Source: an uncultured Paenibacillaceae bacterium (GTDB taxonomy: Bacteria; Bacillota; Bacilli; Paenibacillales; DA-C8). From it: DNA of 60,055 bases. Of the stretch, positions 45,852-53,976 are shown one piece after another (position 1 is the first letter of the stretch; the number at the start of each line of letters is the position of its first letter). The notes below the pieces were generated by a model that was given only the letters and a program-made list of their open reading frames with translations, ran no database searches and was not told the origin of the DNA. Location of the stretch: positions 1-60,055 of the forward strand of contig CALGAO010000016.1 in the NCBI GenBank assembly GCA_937957685.1. The letters run 5' to 3'. The position numbers and the translations under genes are program-made.

Positions 45852-47231
45852 GTGGGGAGTCTGACACAAGCCGGGCCACCCGAGAACAGGATACTGACGA
45901 TCAAGCAGCTGAATCGCTATATCAAGATGAAGCTCGAATCGGACGAGTTGCTGAGGAACGTCTGGGTGCGCGGGGAAATCTCCAACTTCAAGCATCATTC
46001 CAGCGGTCATATGTACTTTACGCTGAAGGACGAGGAGAGCAGGCTGAGATGCGTCATGTTCGCCTCGGCCAATCAGCGCCTGGGCTTTATCCCGCGGGAG
46101 GGCACGCGGGTACTGGCCAGCGGCTCGATCTCCATCTATGAGCGGGATGGCGCCTATCAATTCTATGTCTCGGAGATGCAGCCGGACGGCATCGGCAATC
46201 TGTATCTGGCCTTCGAGCAGCTGAAGCAGAAGCTGGCGGCGGAGGGGCTGTTCGCCGAGTCGCGCAAGCGCCCGATCCCGCGCTTTCCCAGGGCGGTCGG
46301 GGTCATCACCTCGCCGACGGGAGCGGCGATCCGCGATATCATCACCACGCTGCAGCGGCGCAGCCCTGCCACACCGGTGCTGCTCTGCCCGGTTGCGGTG
46401 CAGGGAGTGCATGCGGTGCCGTCGATCGTTCGCGCGATCGAGACGATGAACCGGCTGGATGAGGTTGATGTGCTGATCGTGGGCAGAGGCGGCGGCTCGC
46501 TGGAGGAACTGTGGGCGTTTAATGAAGAGGCGGTTGCCCGCGCCATCGCGGCATCAAGGATTCCCGTCATCAGCGCGGTCGGCCATGAGACGGACTTCAC
46601 CATCGCCGACTTCGTCGCTGACCTCAGGGCGGCGACGCCAACGGCCGCGGCGGAGCTGAGCGTTCCTCATCATCTTGAGCTGAAGCAGCAGCTCGCCTAT
46701 CACGAGCAGCGGCTGTACCGGGCGCTTCGCTCCACGCTGCAGAAGAAGCGGGAGACGCTGGAGCGGCTCAGGCGGTCGCCGTATTTCGTCCATCCGCGCA
46801 AATACTTGCTCGAATCGGCGGAGCGGCTCGACCGCCTGACGCAGCAGTTGGAATATGCGGCATCCTCGCAGGTCGCACGCCGGCGCGAGCGCAGGCTGTC
46901 GCTGGAGCACCGGCTGCTTCGCCATGATCCGCGCACGAAGATTGAATATACGAAGAAGGATCTCGCATCCAAGGTGCGGCAGCTGACGCAGGCGATGCGC
47001 AGCCGCAGCGTTCAGTCCAGGCAACAGTTCGCGGCGCTCATCCGGCAGCTGGATGCGCTCAGCCCGCTGAAGGTGATGGAGCGCGGATACAGCGTCGTCT
47101 ACAACGAGCAGGAGGATGCGGTGATCACATCCATCACCCAGGTGCAGCCTGGAGATATCGTCAAGGTTCGCGTCCGCGACGGACGTCTGGATTGTCAGGT
47201 ATGGTCGATGAAAGGGGAGGAAGCAAGATGA
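45852..47231 (+). CDS. xseA: Exodeoxyribonuclease VII large subunit
   Basis: The 459-residue subunit of a bidirectional single-strand DNA exonuclease. It has an N-terminal OB fold (LRNVWVRGEISNFKHHSSGHMYFTLKD), the catalytic domain with GVITSPTGAAIRDIITTLQRR, VDVLIVGRGGGSLEELWAFNEEAVARAIAASRIPVISAVGHETDFTIADFVADLRAATPTAAAE, a coiled-coil region with many Arg/Gln (about 275-400), and a C-terminal segment with ERGYSVV. GTG 45852 follows AAAGGAG at 7 nt; upstream ATGs at 45825 and 45804 lack an SD. Confidence 0.94.
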   Translation: MGSLTQAGPPENRILTIKQLNRYIKMKLESDELLRNVWVRGEISNFKHHSSGHMYFTLKDEESRLRCVMFASANQRLGFIPREGTRVLASGSISIYERDGAYQFYVSEMQPDGIGNLYLAFEQLKQKLAAEGLFAESRKRPIPRFPRAVGVITSPTGAAIRDIITTLQRRSPATPVLLCPVAVQGVHAVPSIVRAIETMNRLDEVDVLIVGRGGGSLEELWAFNEEAVARAIAASRIPVISAVGHETDFTIADFVADLRAATPTAAAELSVPHHLELKQQLAYHEQRLYRALRSTLQKKRETLERLRRSPYFVHPRKYLLESAERLDRLTQQLEYAASSQVARRRERRLSLEHRLLRHDPRTKIEYTKKDLASKVRQLTQAMRSRSVQSRQQFAALIRQLDALSPLKVMERGYSVVYNEQEDAVITSITQVQPGDIVKVRVRDGRLDCQVWSMKGEEAR

Positions 47232-47482
47232 CGGAACAACAGATGCCGGAGAGCTTCGAGGCGGCGATCGAGAAGCTGGAGAAGATCGTGACGCGGCTGG
47301 AGAGCGGGGATGTGCCGCTGGAGGAAGCGATCGATCTGTTCCAGGAGGGCATGAGGCTGTCGCAATATTGCTCGCAGAAGCTGGAGCAGGTCGAGCGGCG
47401 GATCGAGATGCTGATGGAGGACGAGAACGGACTGACGCGCAAGGCCTTTGCGCCGCTTGCAGAGGAGAAGGGAGACTACTAG
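47228..47482 (+). CDS. xseB: Exodeoxyribonuclease VII small subunit
   Basis: An 84-residue helical protein: ESFEAAIEKLEKIVTRLESGDVPLEEAIDLFQEGMRLSQYCSQKLEQVERRIEML is the family core. The ATG overlaps the xseA stop (ATGA), so synthesis of both subunits is coupled. SD GGGGAGG is inside xseA. Confidence 0.95.
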   Translation: MTEQQMPESFEAAIEKLEKIVTRLESGDVPLEEAIDLFQEGMRLSQYCSQKLEQVERRIEMLMEDENGLTRKAFAPLAEEKGDY

Positions 47483-47488
47483 ACACGC

Positions 47489-48382
47489 ATGACGACCTTG
47501 CACAGCTTTATGAGCACCTATACACCGCTCATCGAACAGGAGCTTGAACGCATCATCCCCGCTGAGTGGGAGGTGCCGGACAAGCTGAGGGAATCGATCG
47601 CCTATTCGCTGATGTCCGGCGGCAAGCGGTTGCGTCCGCTGATGACGCTGGCCGCCGCGCTGGCTGTGGGCGGCGATGTGATGGCGGTCATGCCGGCGGC
47701 ATGCGCCGTCGAGCTCGTTCATACTTACTCGCTCATCCACGATGACCTGCCGGCGATGGACGACGATGACTATCGGCGCGGCAAGCTGACCAATCACAAG
47801 GTATTCGGTGAAGCGATGGCGATCCTCGCGGGGGACGGCCTGCTCACGCACGCCTTCTATGCCGCTTCGCGGCTTCGCGAGCGCGGCGTCCCCGCGGAGG
47901 TGGTGCTGGCGATCATCGAAGATCTGAGCCTGTATGCGGGCGTCTCCGGCATGGTGGGAGGCCAGGCTGCTGATATGCTCGGCGAACAGGGGGAGACGAC
48001 GCTCGATGGTCTGATGTATATCCATCAGCACAAGACGAGCGATCTGCTCGTCTGCTCGCTCAAGGCAGGCGGCCGTGCGGCAGGCGCGGATCCCGGACAG
48101 CTGGAAGCATTGGAGCGGTACGGTCGCGCGATCGGCCTCGCCTTCCAGATCCAGGATGATATCCTCGACGTCATCGGAGATGAGCAGAAGCTGGGCAAGC
48201 GTACGAACGCCGACGAGAAGCAGGCCAAGGTCACGTATCCCTATTTCGTGGGGCTCGAAGCCTCCCGCGCCAAGGTGAAAGAACTGACGGAAGAAGGCAA
48301 GGCCGCGCTGCTCGCGGGCCATCTCCCCGATCCCGGCATCCTGCTCGAACTGGCGGATTACCTGCTGGATCGGGATCATTGA
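47489..48382 (+). CDS. ispA: Farnesyl diphosphate synthase (short-chain polyprenyl synthase)
   Basis: The enzyme condenses IPP with DMAPP and GPP. The 297-residue protein has LMSGGKRLRPLMTLAAA, the first Asp-rich motif HDDLPAMDDDDYRRG (about 88-102) with the two-residue insert typical of bacterial FPP synthase, GDGLLTHAF, HQHKTSDL, and the second motif FQIQDDILDVIGD. It begins 6 bp after xseB. The next isoprenoid gene, dxs, is separated from it by the OLE RNA region and oapA. Confidence 0.94.
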   Translation: MTTLHSFMSTYTPLIEQELERIIPAEWEVPDKLRESIAYSLMSGGKRLRPLMTLAAALAVGGDVMAVMPAACAVELVHTYSLIHDDLPAMDDDDYRRGKLTNHKVFGEAMAILAGDGLLTHAFYAASRLRERGVPAEVVLAIIEDLSLYAGVSGMVGGQAADMLGEQGETTLDGLMYIHQHKTSDLLVCSLKAGGRAAGADPGQLEALERYGRAIGLAFQIQDDILDVIGDEQKLGKRTNADEKQAKVTYPYFVGLEASRAKVKELTEEGKAALLAGHLPDPGILLELADYLLDRDH

Positions 48383-48610
48383 CAACTCCGGTTACCCTTG
48401 CTGTCACAGGCTCCGCCCGGCTAGTCCAGATTGCCCCGCATGGCGATCCGGACCGGCCTCCTGTGGCAGCTGCCACACCTCTCAACCTCGCTACACCTCG
48501 CTTTCGCATGTTTTGGCGACCAAGCACCATCTTTTTGCTGTTTTTTTGATATGAACGGCTCCCAACGCCGCCAGACACCACTTGTCGCCATTTGCGGGCC
48601 TAAGCCTCCA
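48383..48610. other. Gap between ispA and the OLE promoter
   Basis: No gene is supported. It contains a perfect 16-bp palindrome TGTGGCAGCTGCCACA (48472-48487) and a T-rich stretch (48531-48550), where ispA transcripts may end. Confidence 0.4.
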
Positions 48611-48639
48611 TTGAGAACGCGGAATCAGTATGTTACAAT
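48611..48639 (+). promoter_or_regulatory. Probable promoter of the OLE RNA
   Basis: TTGAGA (48611-48616), 17 bp, TACAAT (48634-48639); transcription would start near 48646. Confidence 0.65.
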
Positions 48640-48645
48640 ATCGTT

Positions 48646-49380
48646 ACATGAATGCGAGTGGCGCAGTATTCTAGTCAGCCTACCATTTCTGAAGGCGGGC
48701 CTAAAAATTCGCCAAAGGGCACATCGATGAAGTTCCTTGTGTTGGCTTTCGACGCCCAGTCGGGGGCTGATGCTGGGAGTTAAGGTTGTAGGGCGATCCA
48801 CAATGGCATGTGGGCGTTGACCCTGCTTCCGCGGAGGCCCAAATTCGTGGCCGTTGCAACAGCTTGCTGGCGCATGGCTACGGTTTGGGGTATGAACCTG
48901 CAATTGCGAGCCGAATGGTCTTATTTTCGTTTCCATAGCGAAAGCATCAGGAGGCTTGTATGCAGTGTAGCCTGCCTTGAGTGAAACAGAAGGGATTATA
49001 GATGGTAGGAGGGACGTTTTTCGGCCAAAAAACGTCCAGCCGGATGCTATATGAAATCTGTTTTGCAAAAGAGGCTAAAGAATGGTTCAAGGCTGTCGAG
49101 GAAAACTCCTAGACTGTTCAGAGCCCTGAGGCTTCCTGGGGATTATAGTGTGGACTAAGTGGTAATCCAGTCTGATGGTCGGAGACACCATCAAGGCGAT
49201 GGTAATGGGAAACCCCCTCTGCGGCGACGCGGAGGTTGTCGCTTGGGAAAACCTACTGGACCTAAGCCACAGTGTTTACCCAGGAAGCTGCCACTCCAGT
49301 TGAAATTACATAAGAAATATCAGACTGACGTCGGGGACCTGATGGTTCCGGCGGCAGACGGGTATTTCTTGGCGATTAGG
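48646..49380 (+). ncRNA. ole: OLE RNA (ornate large extremophilic RNA)
   Basis: About 0.7 kb between ispA and oapA has no coding potential with an SD but many local stems: GGACGTTTTT / AAAAACGTCC (49012-49037), GATGGT / ACCATC (49174-49192), CCTCTGC / GCGGAGG (49216-49235). It ends just before the gene for the OLE-associated membrane protein, and dxs follows, the same order (ispA, OLE, oapA, dxs) as in Bacillus halodurans. OLE RNAs are about 600 nt, bind OapA at the membrane and are linked to stress tolerance (cold, alcohols, magnesium). Ends are approximate: the 5' end rests on the promoter; the 3' end may be processed. Identification is by synteny plus structure, not by alignment. Confidence 0.82.
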
Positions 49381-49388
49381 AGCATGCA

Positions 49389-50021
49389 ATGAAATTTTCC
49401 TGGAAACACGCCATCAGATGGTGCATTTTTATATCGGTTCTGACATTTGTCCTGGCGGTGTTGTTCTCGGTGGCTTCAAATACGCTGCTCAACGGCCTGA
49501 ATTGGGCGCTGGGAATGCTGGTCGTGCTGTTTCTTGTCATGATCGGCATTCTTTTTGATATTGTCGGAATCGCCGTAACCTCCGCCGATGAGAAGCCGTT
49601 CCATGCGATGGGATCGGAGCGGGTGCGAGGTGCGAGGCATGCGATCTACCTCCTGCGCAACGCGGACCGGGTTTCCAACTTCTGCAACGATGTCATCGGC
49701 GACATCTCCGGGATCGTCAGCGGCGCCGCCGCGACGTTTGTGGTCCTGGAGCTGCTGACGTCGCTTTCGGTTAGCAGCAACATGACCAGCACGGTGGTCA
49801 ATGTCATATTCGCCGGTCTTGTCTCGGCGCTGACGGTCGGCGGCAAGGCGCTTGGCAAGTCGCTGGCGATCAACAATTCGACGAAGATCGTGCTGATCAT
49901 CGGCAAATTTTTTTATTTCCTGGAGAGCAGACTAAATATACGCATCATCAAGAACGGCAAACGATCCAAAGCAGGAAAGCGGGGGAAGAAGCATGCTGCT
50001 CGAACGAATCAACCAACCTGA
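49389..50021 (+). CDS. oapA: OLE-associated membrane protein OapA
   Basis: The 210-residue protein has about four hydrophobic helices (WCIFISVLTFVLAVLFSV, LNWALGMLVVLFLVMIGILFDIVGIAV, ISGIVSGAAATFVVLELL, STVVNVIFAGLVSALTVGGKALG) and a strongly basic tail (KNGKRSKAGKRGKKHAARTNQ). A conserved block ADEKPFHAMGSERVRGARHAIYLLRNADRVSNFCNDVIGDI resembles the membrane domain of DUF21/CNNM proteins. In B. halodurans OapA dimers bind OLE RNA at the membrane. SD AGGAGC is 4-5 nt before the ATG, right after the RNA. The 3' end overlaps dxs by 29 bp. Confidence 0.88.
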   Translation: MKFSWKHAIRWCIFISVLTFVLAVLFSVASNTLLNGLNWALGMLVVLFLVMIGILFDIVGIAVTSADEKPFHAMGSERVRGARHAIYLLRNADRVSNFCNDVIGDISGIVSGAAATFVVLELLTSLSVSSNMTSTVVNVIFAGLVSALTVGGKALGKSLAINNSTKIVLIIGKFFYFLESRLNIRIIKNGKRSKAGKRGKKHAARTNQPT

Positions 50022-51903
50022 CGATCTCAAGGCTCTGACAGTCGGGCAACTGAATGAACTGGCAGCAGAGATTCGGCAATTCCTGATCGAGAAGCTGTCA
50101 GTCACCGGCGGCCACCTTGCCCCCAATCTCGGCGTCGTTGAACTGACGATCGCCCTGCATTATTACCTGAACAGTCCTCATGACAAGATCATCTTCGATG
50201 TGGGTCATCAATCCTATGTTCACAAGATTCTGACAGGGAGAAGAGACCGTTTCGACACGCTCAAGAAATACAAGGGTCTGTGCGGCTACATCAAGCGCAG
50301 CGAAAGCATCCATGACGTGTGGGAGGCCGGACACAGTTCCACGTCGCTGTCGGCGGCGATGGGGATGGCGATGGCCCGCGATTATCAGGGCGAGAACTTC
50401 CGCATCGCGGCGGTGATCGGCGATGGGGCGATGACCGGCGGGATGGCCTTTGAGGCGCTCAACCATATCGGACATGAGAAGAAGAAACTGATGGTCATCC
50501 TGAACGACAACGAGATGTCGATCTCCCAGAACGTGGGCGCGATCCATAACTATCTGGGCAAGATCCGTTCAGGCAAGCATTATCGCAAGGCCAAGGAAGA
50601 AGTGGAGCAGATCCTGAAGAGGATTCCGGCGATCGGCGGCACCCTGGCGAAGACGATCGAGAGACTGAAGGACAGCCTGAAATATATGCTGGTGGACGGG
50701 GTGCTGTTCGAGGAGCTCGGCTACACGTACTTCGGTCCGATCGACGGTCACAACATACCGCTTCTGCTGGACACGCTGCAGCAGGCGGATCAGGTGGACG
50801 GACCAAGCCTGATCCATGTCATCACGGTGAAGGGCAAGGGCTACAAGCCTGCGGAGAAAGACTCGTCCTTGTGGCATGGCATCACTCCATACAAGATCGA
50901 ATCCGGGGAATTGCTGCAGGGCTCCGGAATGCTTTCGTTCTCGGATATATTCGCCGAGACCCTGACCGAGCTGGGCGAGCGCGACCCGCGCATCGTGGCG
51001 GTGACGGCGGCGATGGCGCCAGGGACCTCCCTCAGCAAGTTCGGAGAACGCTTCCCGGATCGGCTGATCGACGTCGGCATCGCCGAGCAGCACGCCACGA
51101 CCTTGTGCGGAGCGCTGGCCGATGCCGGGATGAAGCCGGTGTTTGGCGTGTATTCCACCTTCCTGCAGCGCGGATATGATCAGCTTGTGCATGATGTGGC
51201 GCGTCAGAATCTGAACGTCATCTTCGCCATCGACCGGGCAGGGTTCGTCGGCGCGGACGGGGAGACCCATCAGGGCGTTTACGATATCGCCTATATCCGC
51301 CATGTGCCCAATATGGTGCTGATGATGCCGAAGGACGAGAATGAGCTTCGGCATATGGTGAAGACGGCGATCGACTATAACGGCGGGCCGATCGCTTTCC
51401 GCTATCCGAGGATGAATGCGCTTGGCGTGCCTCTGGATCAAGAACTCAAGGCGATCCCGATCGGCTCGTGGGAGACGATCGAGGATGGCCAGGATGCGGC
51501 GATCATCGCCATCGGTCCCATGGTGCAGCTGGCACGGGAAGCGGCGGCGAAGCTCAGGACCGAGCGCATTCATGCTCGGGTCATCAATGCCCGGTTCATC
51601 AAGCCGATGGATGTGCGGATTCTGGATGAGCTCGCCGGGCAAGGCTTGCCGATGCTGGTCGTGGAGGAGGCCGCGCAGGCGGGCGGTCTCGGCAGCGCGG
51701 TGCTGGAGTATTATGCGGAGCATGCCGCAGTGATGCCGCGCGTCAGGCTGATGGGCATTCCGGACCAATTCATCGAGCACGGCAGCATCAAGGAGCAACG
51801 GGCTGAGGTGGGGCTTACGGTCGACAACATCGTCGAACGCGTGCGCGACATCGCGCTCCCGCGCCGCCGCTCGGGGATGACGGCGCGCCTGGCGGCGGAT
51901 TGA
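49993..51903 (+). CDS. dxs: 1-deoxy-D-xylulose-5-phosphate synthase
   Basis: First step of the MEP isoprenoid pathway, joining pyruvate and glyceraldehyde phosphate with thiamine diphosphate. The 636-residue protein has GHQSYVHKILTGR, EAGHSSTSLSAAMGMA, the ThDP motif GDGAMTGGMAFEALNHIGHEKKKLMVILNDN, and the transketolase-like C-terminal half (DVGIAEQHATTLCGALADAGMKP, FAIDRAGFVGADGETHQGVYDIAYIRHVPN). The start lies within oapA (GGGGGAAGAAGC upstream), so expression may be coupled to oapA. It provides precursors for IspA encoded upstream. Confidence 0.95.
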   Translation: MLLERINQPDDLKALTVGQLNELAAEIRQFLIEKLSVTGGHLAPNLGVVELTIALHYYLNSPHDKIIFDVGHQSYVHKILTGRRDRFDTLKKYKGLCGYIKRSESIHDVWEAGHSSTSLSAAMGMAMARDYQGENFRIAAVIGDGAMTGGMAFEALNHIGHEKKKLMVILNDNEMSISQNVGAIHNYLGKIRSGKHYRKAKEEVEQILKRIPAIGGTLAKTIERLKDSLKYMLVDGVLFEELGYTYFGPIDGHNIPLLLDTLQQADQVDGPSLIHVITVKGKGYKPAEKDSSLWHGITPYKIESGELLQGSGMLSFSDIFAETLTELGERDPRIVAVTAAMAPGTSLSKFGERFPDRLIDVGIAEQHATTLCGALADAGMKPVFGVYSTFLQRGYDQLVHDVARQNLNVIFAIDRAGFVGADGETHQGVYDIAYIRHVPNMVLMMPKDENELRHMVKTAIDYNGGPIAFRYPRMNALGVPLDQELKAIPIGSWETIEDGQDAAIIAIGPMVQLAREAAAKLRTERIHARVINARFIKPMDVRILDELAGQGLPMLVVEEAAQAGGLGSAVLEYYAEHAAVMPRVRLMGIPDQFIEHGSIKEQRAEVGLTVDNIVERVRDIALPRRRSGMTARLAAD

Positions 51904-51966
51904 GGCGAGCGAACGATTGCGGGATCTAATAACAGGAACAGGATCGTGTGATCGCATGAACGAAAC

Positions 51967-52002
51967 GGTCGCGGCTCTGACTTGAGCTGGCGGCCTTTTT
52001 TT
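51967..52002 (+). terminator. Terminator after dxs
   Basis: GGTCGC-gGCTC (from 51967) pairs with GAGCtg-GCGGCC, followed by a run of seven T residues from 51996. Confidence 0.8.
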
Positions 52003-52016
52003 CATTATGATGATGA

Positions 52017-52025
52017 TGGTATACT
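52017..52025 (+). promoter_or_regulatory. Extended -10 promoter for tlyA
   Basis: TGGTATACT (52017-52025) is a TGN-type extended -10 right after the dxs terminator; the -35 region is weak. Confidence 0.5.
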
Positions 52026-52092
52026 GTTCCCGATATGCTCCGCTTGGAGAGCGTCGAGATGAACAGTTCATCACAAGGTATAGGAGATTACC

Positions 52093-52917
52093 ATGACCAA
52101 TTTGAAGGAACGTGCTGATATACTTCTGGTGGAGCAAGGATATTTCCCTTCCCGCGAAAAGGCCAAGGCGGCCATCATGGCGGGCATCGTCTACGCGGAC
52201 GATCAGCCGGTTGACAAGCCCGGGATGAAGCTGAAGCGGGATGCGAGGATCAGCGTGAAAGGGGCCGTTCACCCTTATGTCTCAAGAGGAGGGCTCAAGC
52301 TGGAGAAGGCGCTGCGCACATTCGGGATCGACGTGACGGGTGCGGTGATGCTGGATATCGGCGCATCGACGGGCGGATTCACGGATTGTGCGCTGCAACA
52401 CGGAGCCTCCTATGTCTATGCGATCGATGTCGGATACAACCAGCTCGATTGGTCGCTGCGTCAGGACGAGCGCGTCCGCGTGATGGAGCGGACCAACTTC
52501 CGCTACATGAAGCCGGAGGACCTGCAAGGGCCGGCGCCAAACTTTGCGTCCATCGACGTCTCCTTCATCTCGCTCAGGATCATCCTGCCGCCGCTCCTCC
52601 AGCTGCTGGCCCGGCCAGCCGGCATCGTTGCCCTGATCAAACCGCAATTTGAGGCGGGGCGCGAGAAGGTCGGGAAGAACGGGATCGTGCGGGATCCGGA
52701 GGTGCATCGCGAGGTGCTCGACACGATCCTGGGCTATGCGGACCAGCTGGGCCTGCAGCTGTCCGGCCTGACGTTCTCGCCAATCACGGGCGGCGAAGGG
52801 AACATCGAGTTCCTCGCTTACTGGCGCTGGCAGGACGAACCGGCGCCTAAGCGCATCGATGACTGGTCGAAGCTGGCGGCGCAGACCGTGGAGGAAGCGG
52901 CAAAGACGTTTGGCTGA
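52093..52917 (+). CDS. yqxC: TlyA-family rRNA 2'-O-methyltransferase (YqxC)
   Basis: The 274-residue protein combines an S4 RNA-binding domain (RADILLVEQGYFPSREKAKAAIMAGIVYADDQPVDKPG, 7-44) with an FtsJ-like methyltransferase (VSRGGLKLEKAL, MLDIGASTGGFTDCALQHGASYVYAIDVGYNQLDW, FASIDVSFISLR, ALIKPQFEAG). The K-D-K-like set suggests 2'-O-ribose methylation of rRNA; in mycobacteria this confers capreomycin sensitivity. It lies between dxs and argR as in B. subtilis. Confidence 0.93.
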   Translation: MTNLKERADILLVEQGYFPSREKAKAAIMAGIVYADDQPVDKPGMKLKRDARISVKGAVHPYVSRGGLKLEKALRTFGIDVTGAVMLDIGASTGGFTDCALQHGASYVYAIDVGYNQLDWSLRQDERVRVMERTNFRYMKPEDLQGPAPNFASIDVSFISLRIILPPLLQLLARPAGIVALIKPQFEAGREKVGKNGIVRDPEVHREVLDTILGYADQLGLQLSGLTFSPITGGEGNIEFLAYWRWQDEPAPKRIDDWSKLAAQTVEEAAKTFG

Positions 52918-53029
52918 GGGGAAGAGGTAAGGCGTAGTGAAGTCCCTTGAACTCGCGGCTTGACATTTTTTTGGAAGCCGACAAGGAAATATGTGTATTG
53001 CCTAGAATTATTAACGTTGGGGTGATCGC

Positions 53030-53485
53030 ATGGAGTCGGCAGATCTGTATGTCACGATACTGATCATCATCGTGGTTGCTGTCTGGGCGCTGTATCATTT
53101 CCACAAGTGGCTGTACGCGCCGTATCGCAACAAGCTGCCCTTCGAGCTGGAGGACGTCCAGTTGCCGGAGCCGTCGGAGGAAACGGCGCTCCTCGAAGCG
53201 GCGGGGTACGAGATCATGTCAGGCAAACGCAAGATCTCCCTCAGCATAGAGGCCGACGGCCAGCTTCTGTCAAGCGCCCTGTGGATCGATTACTTCGTCC
53301 GCAAGGACGACGAGGTGTACGCGGTCAAGACCGCCCGCCGGCGCAAGCCCGTTGACTGGACGGGCAGCGGACTCCGCGATTATTTCCTGCCATATGCGCT
53401 CATCTATGACCAGCTCGCGGGCGTGTTATATATTGAACCGGAGCTCAAGGCGATTCACAAGATCTGTTTCCATATTCGCAACTGA
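53030..53485 (+). CDS. Membrane-anchored protein of unknown function between tlyA and argR
   Basis: I do not recognise a named family. The 151-residue protein has one N-terminal helix (YVTILIIIVVAVWALYHFHKWLY, 7-29) and a soluble domain. The part GYEIMSGKRKISLSIEADGQLLSSALWIDYFVRKDDEVYAVKTARRRKPVDW has the strand-strand arrangement and D-x(11)-VK spacing of restriction-endonuclease-like (PD-(D/E)XK) folds, which is only a suggestion. GTTGGGGTGATCGC precedes the ATG. A hairpin CGGCTT/AAGCCG lies upstream near 52958-52979. Confidence 0.75.
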   Translation: MESADLYVTILIIIVVAVWALYHFHKWLYAPYRNKLPFELEDVQLPEPSEETALLEAAGYEIMSGKRKISLSIEADGQLLSSALWIDYFVRKDDEVYAVKTARRRKPVDWTGSGLRDYFLPYALIYDQLAGVLYIEPELKAIHKICFHIRN

Positions 53486-53515
53486 GCCATTGATCATACA
53501 TAAGCGGAGGGTGCT

Positions 53516-53965
53516 ATGAAGCTTCAACGGCATTTCAAGATCAAGGAACTGATCGCCACCCACAGCATCAAGACGCAGGAGGAACTGGTGGATCTTCTGC
53601 GCGATGCGGGCTATTCGGTCACGCAGGCTACCGTATCCCGGGATATCAAGGAATTGCAACTGATCAAGGTGCCGGATGGCAAAGGGGATTACAAATACGC
53701 TCTGCCTGCGGATCAGAAATACGCGGCGTCGCAGCGGCTGAAGCGCGCGCTCACCGATCACTTCATACACATCGATCGCGCGGGCAATCTGATCGTCATG
53801 AAATGCTTGCCCGGCACAGCCAACGCCGTTGGCGTGCATCTCGACCAGATGGAGTGGCCGGAGCTGCTCGGTACGATATGCGGCGACGATACGATCCTGC
53901 TCATCTGCCGGACGGAGGACCAGGGTGAAGCGATCGTGGACCGCATCAAGGCAATGTTGGCATAG
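53516..53965 (+). CDS. argR: Arginine repressor ArgR/AhrC
   Basis: Arginine-dependent hexameric regulator, repressing biosynthetic and activating catabolic genes. The 149-residue protein has the winged helix (FKIKELIATHSIKTQEELVDLLRDAGYSVTQATVSRDIKELQLIKV) and the oligomerisation domain with the arginine site (GTANAVGVHLDQMEWPELLGTICGDDTILLICRT). SD GGAGGGTGCT precedes the ATG. It lies 11 bp before recN. Confidence 0.96.
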   Translation: MKLQRHFKIKELIATHSIKTQEELVDLLRDAGYSVTQATVSRDIKELQLIKVPDGKGDYKYALPADQKYAASQRLKRALTDHFIHIDRAGNLIVMKCLPGTANAVGVHLDQMEWPELLGTICGDDTILLICRTEDQGEAIVDRIKAMLA

Positions 53966-53976
53966 AGGTGACGAAG

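Noticed and set aside
48625..49068. Minus-strand frame of 147 codons within the OLE region
   Set aside because: No SD, no recognisable sequence, and it lies over a structured RNA with matching synteny.
49159..49392. Plus-strand frame inside the OLE RNA 3' part
   Set aside because: Overlaps conserved-looking stems and the oapA SD; amino-acid sequence looks random.
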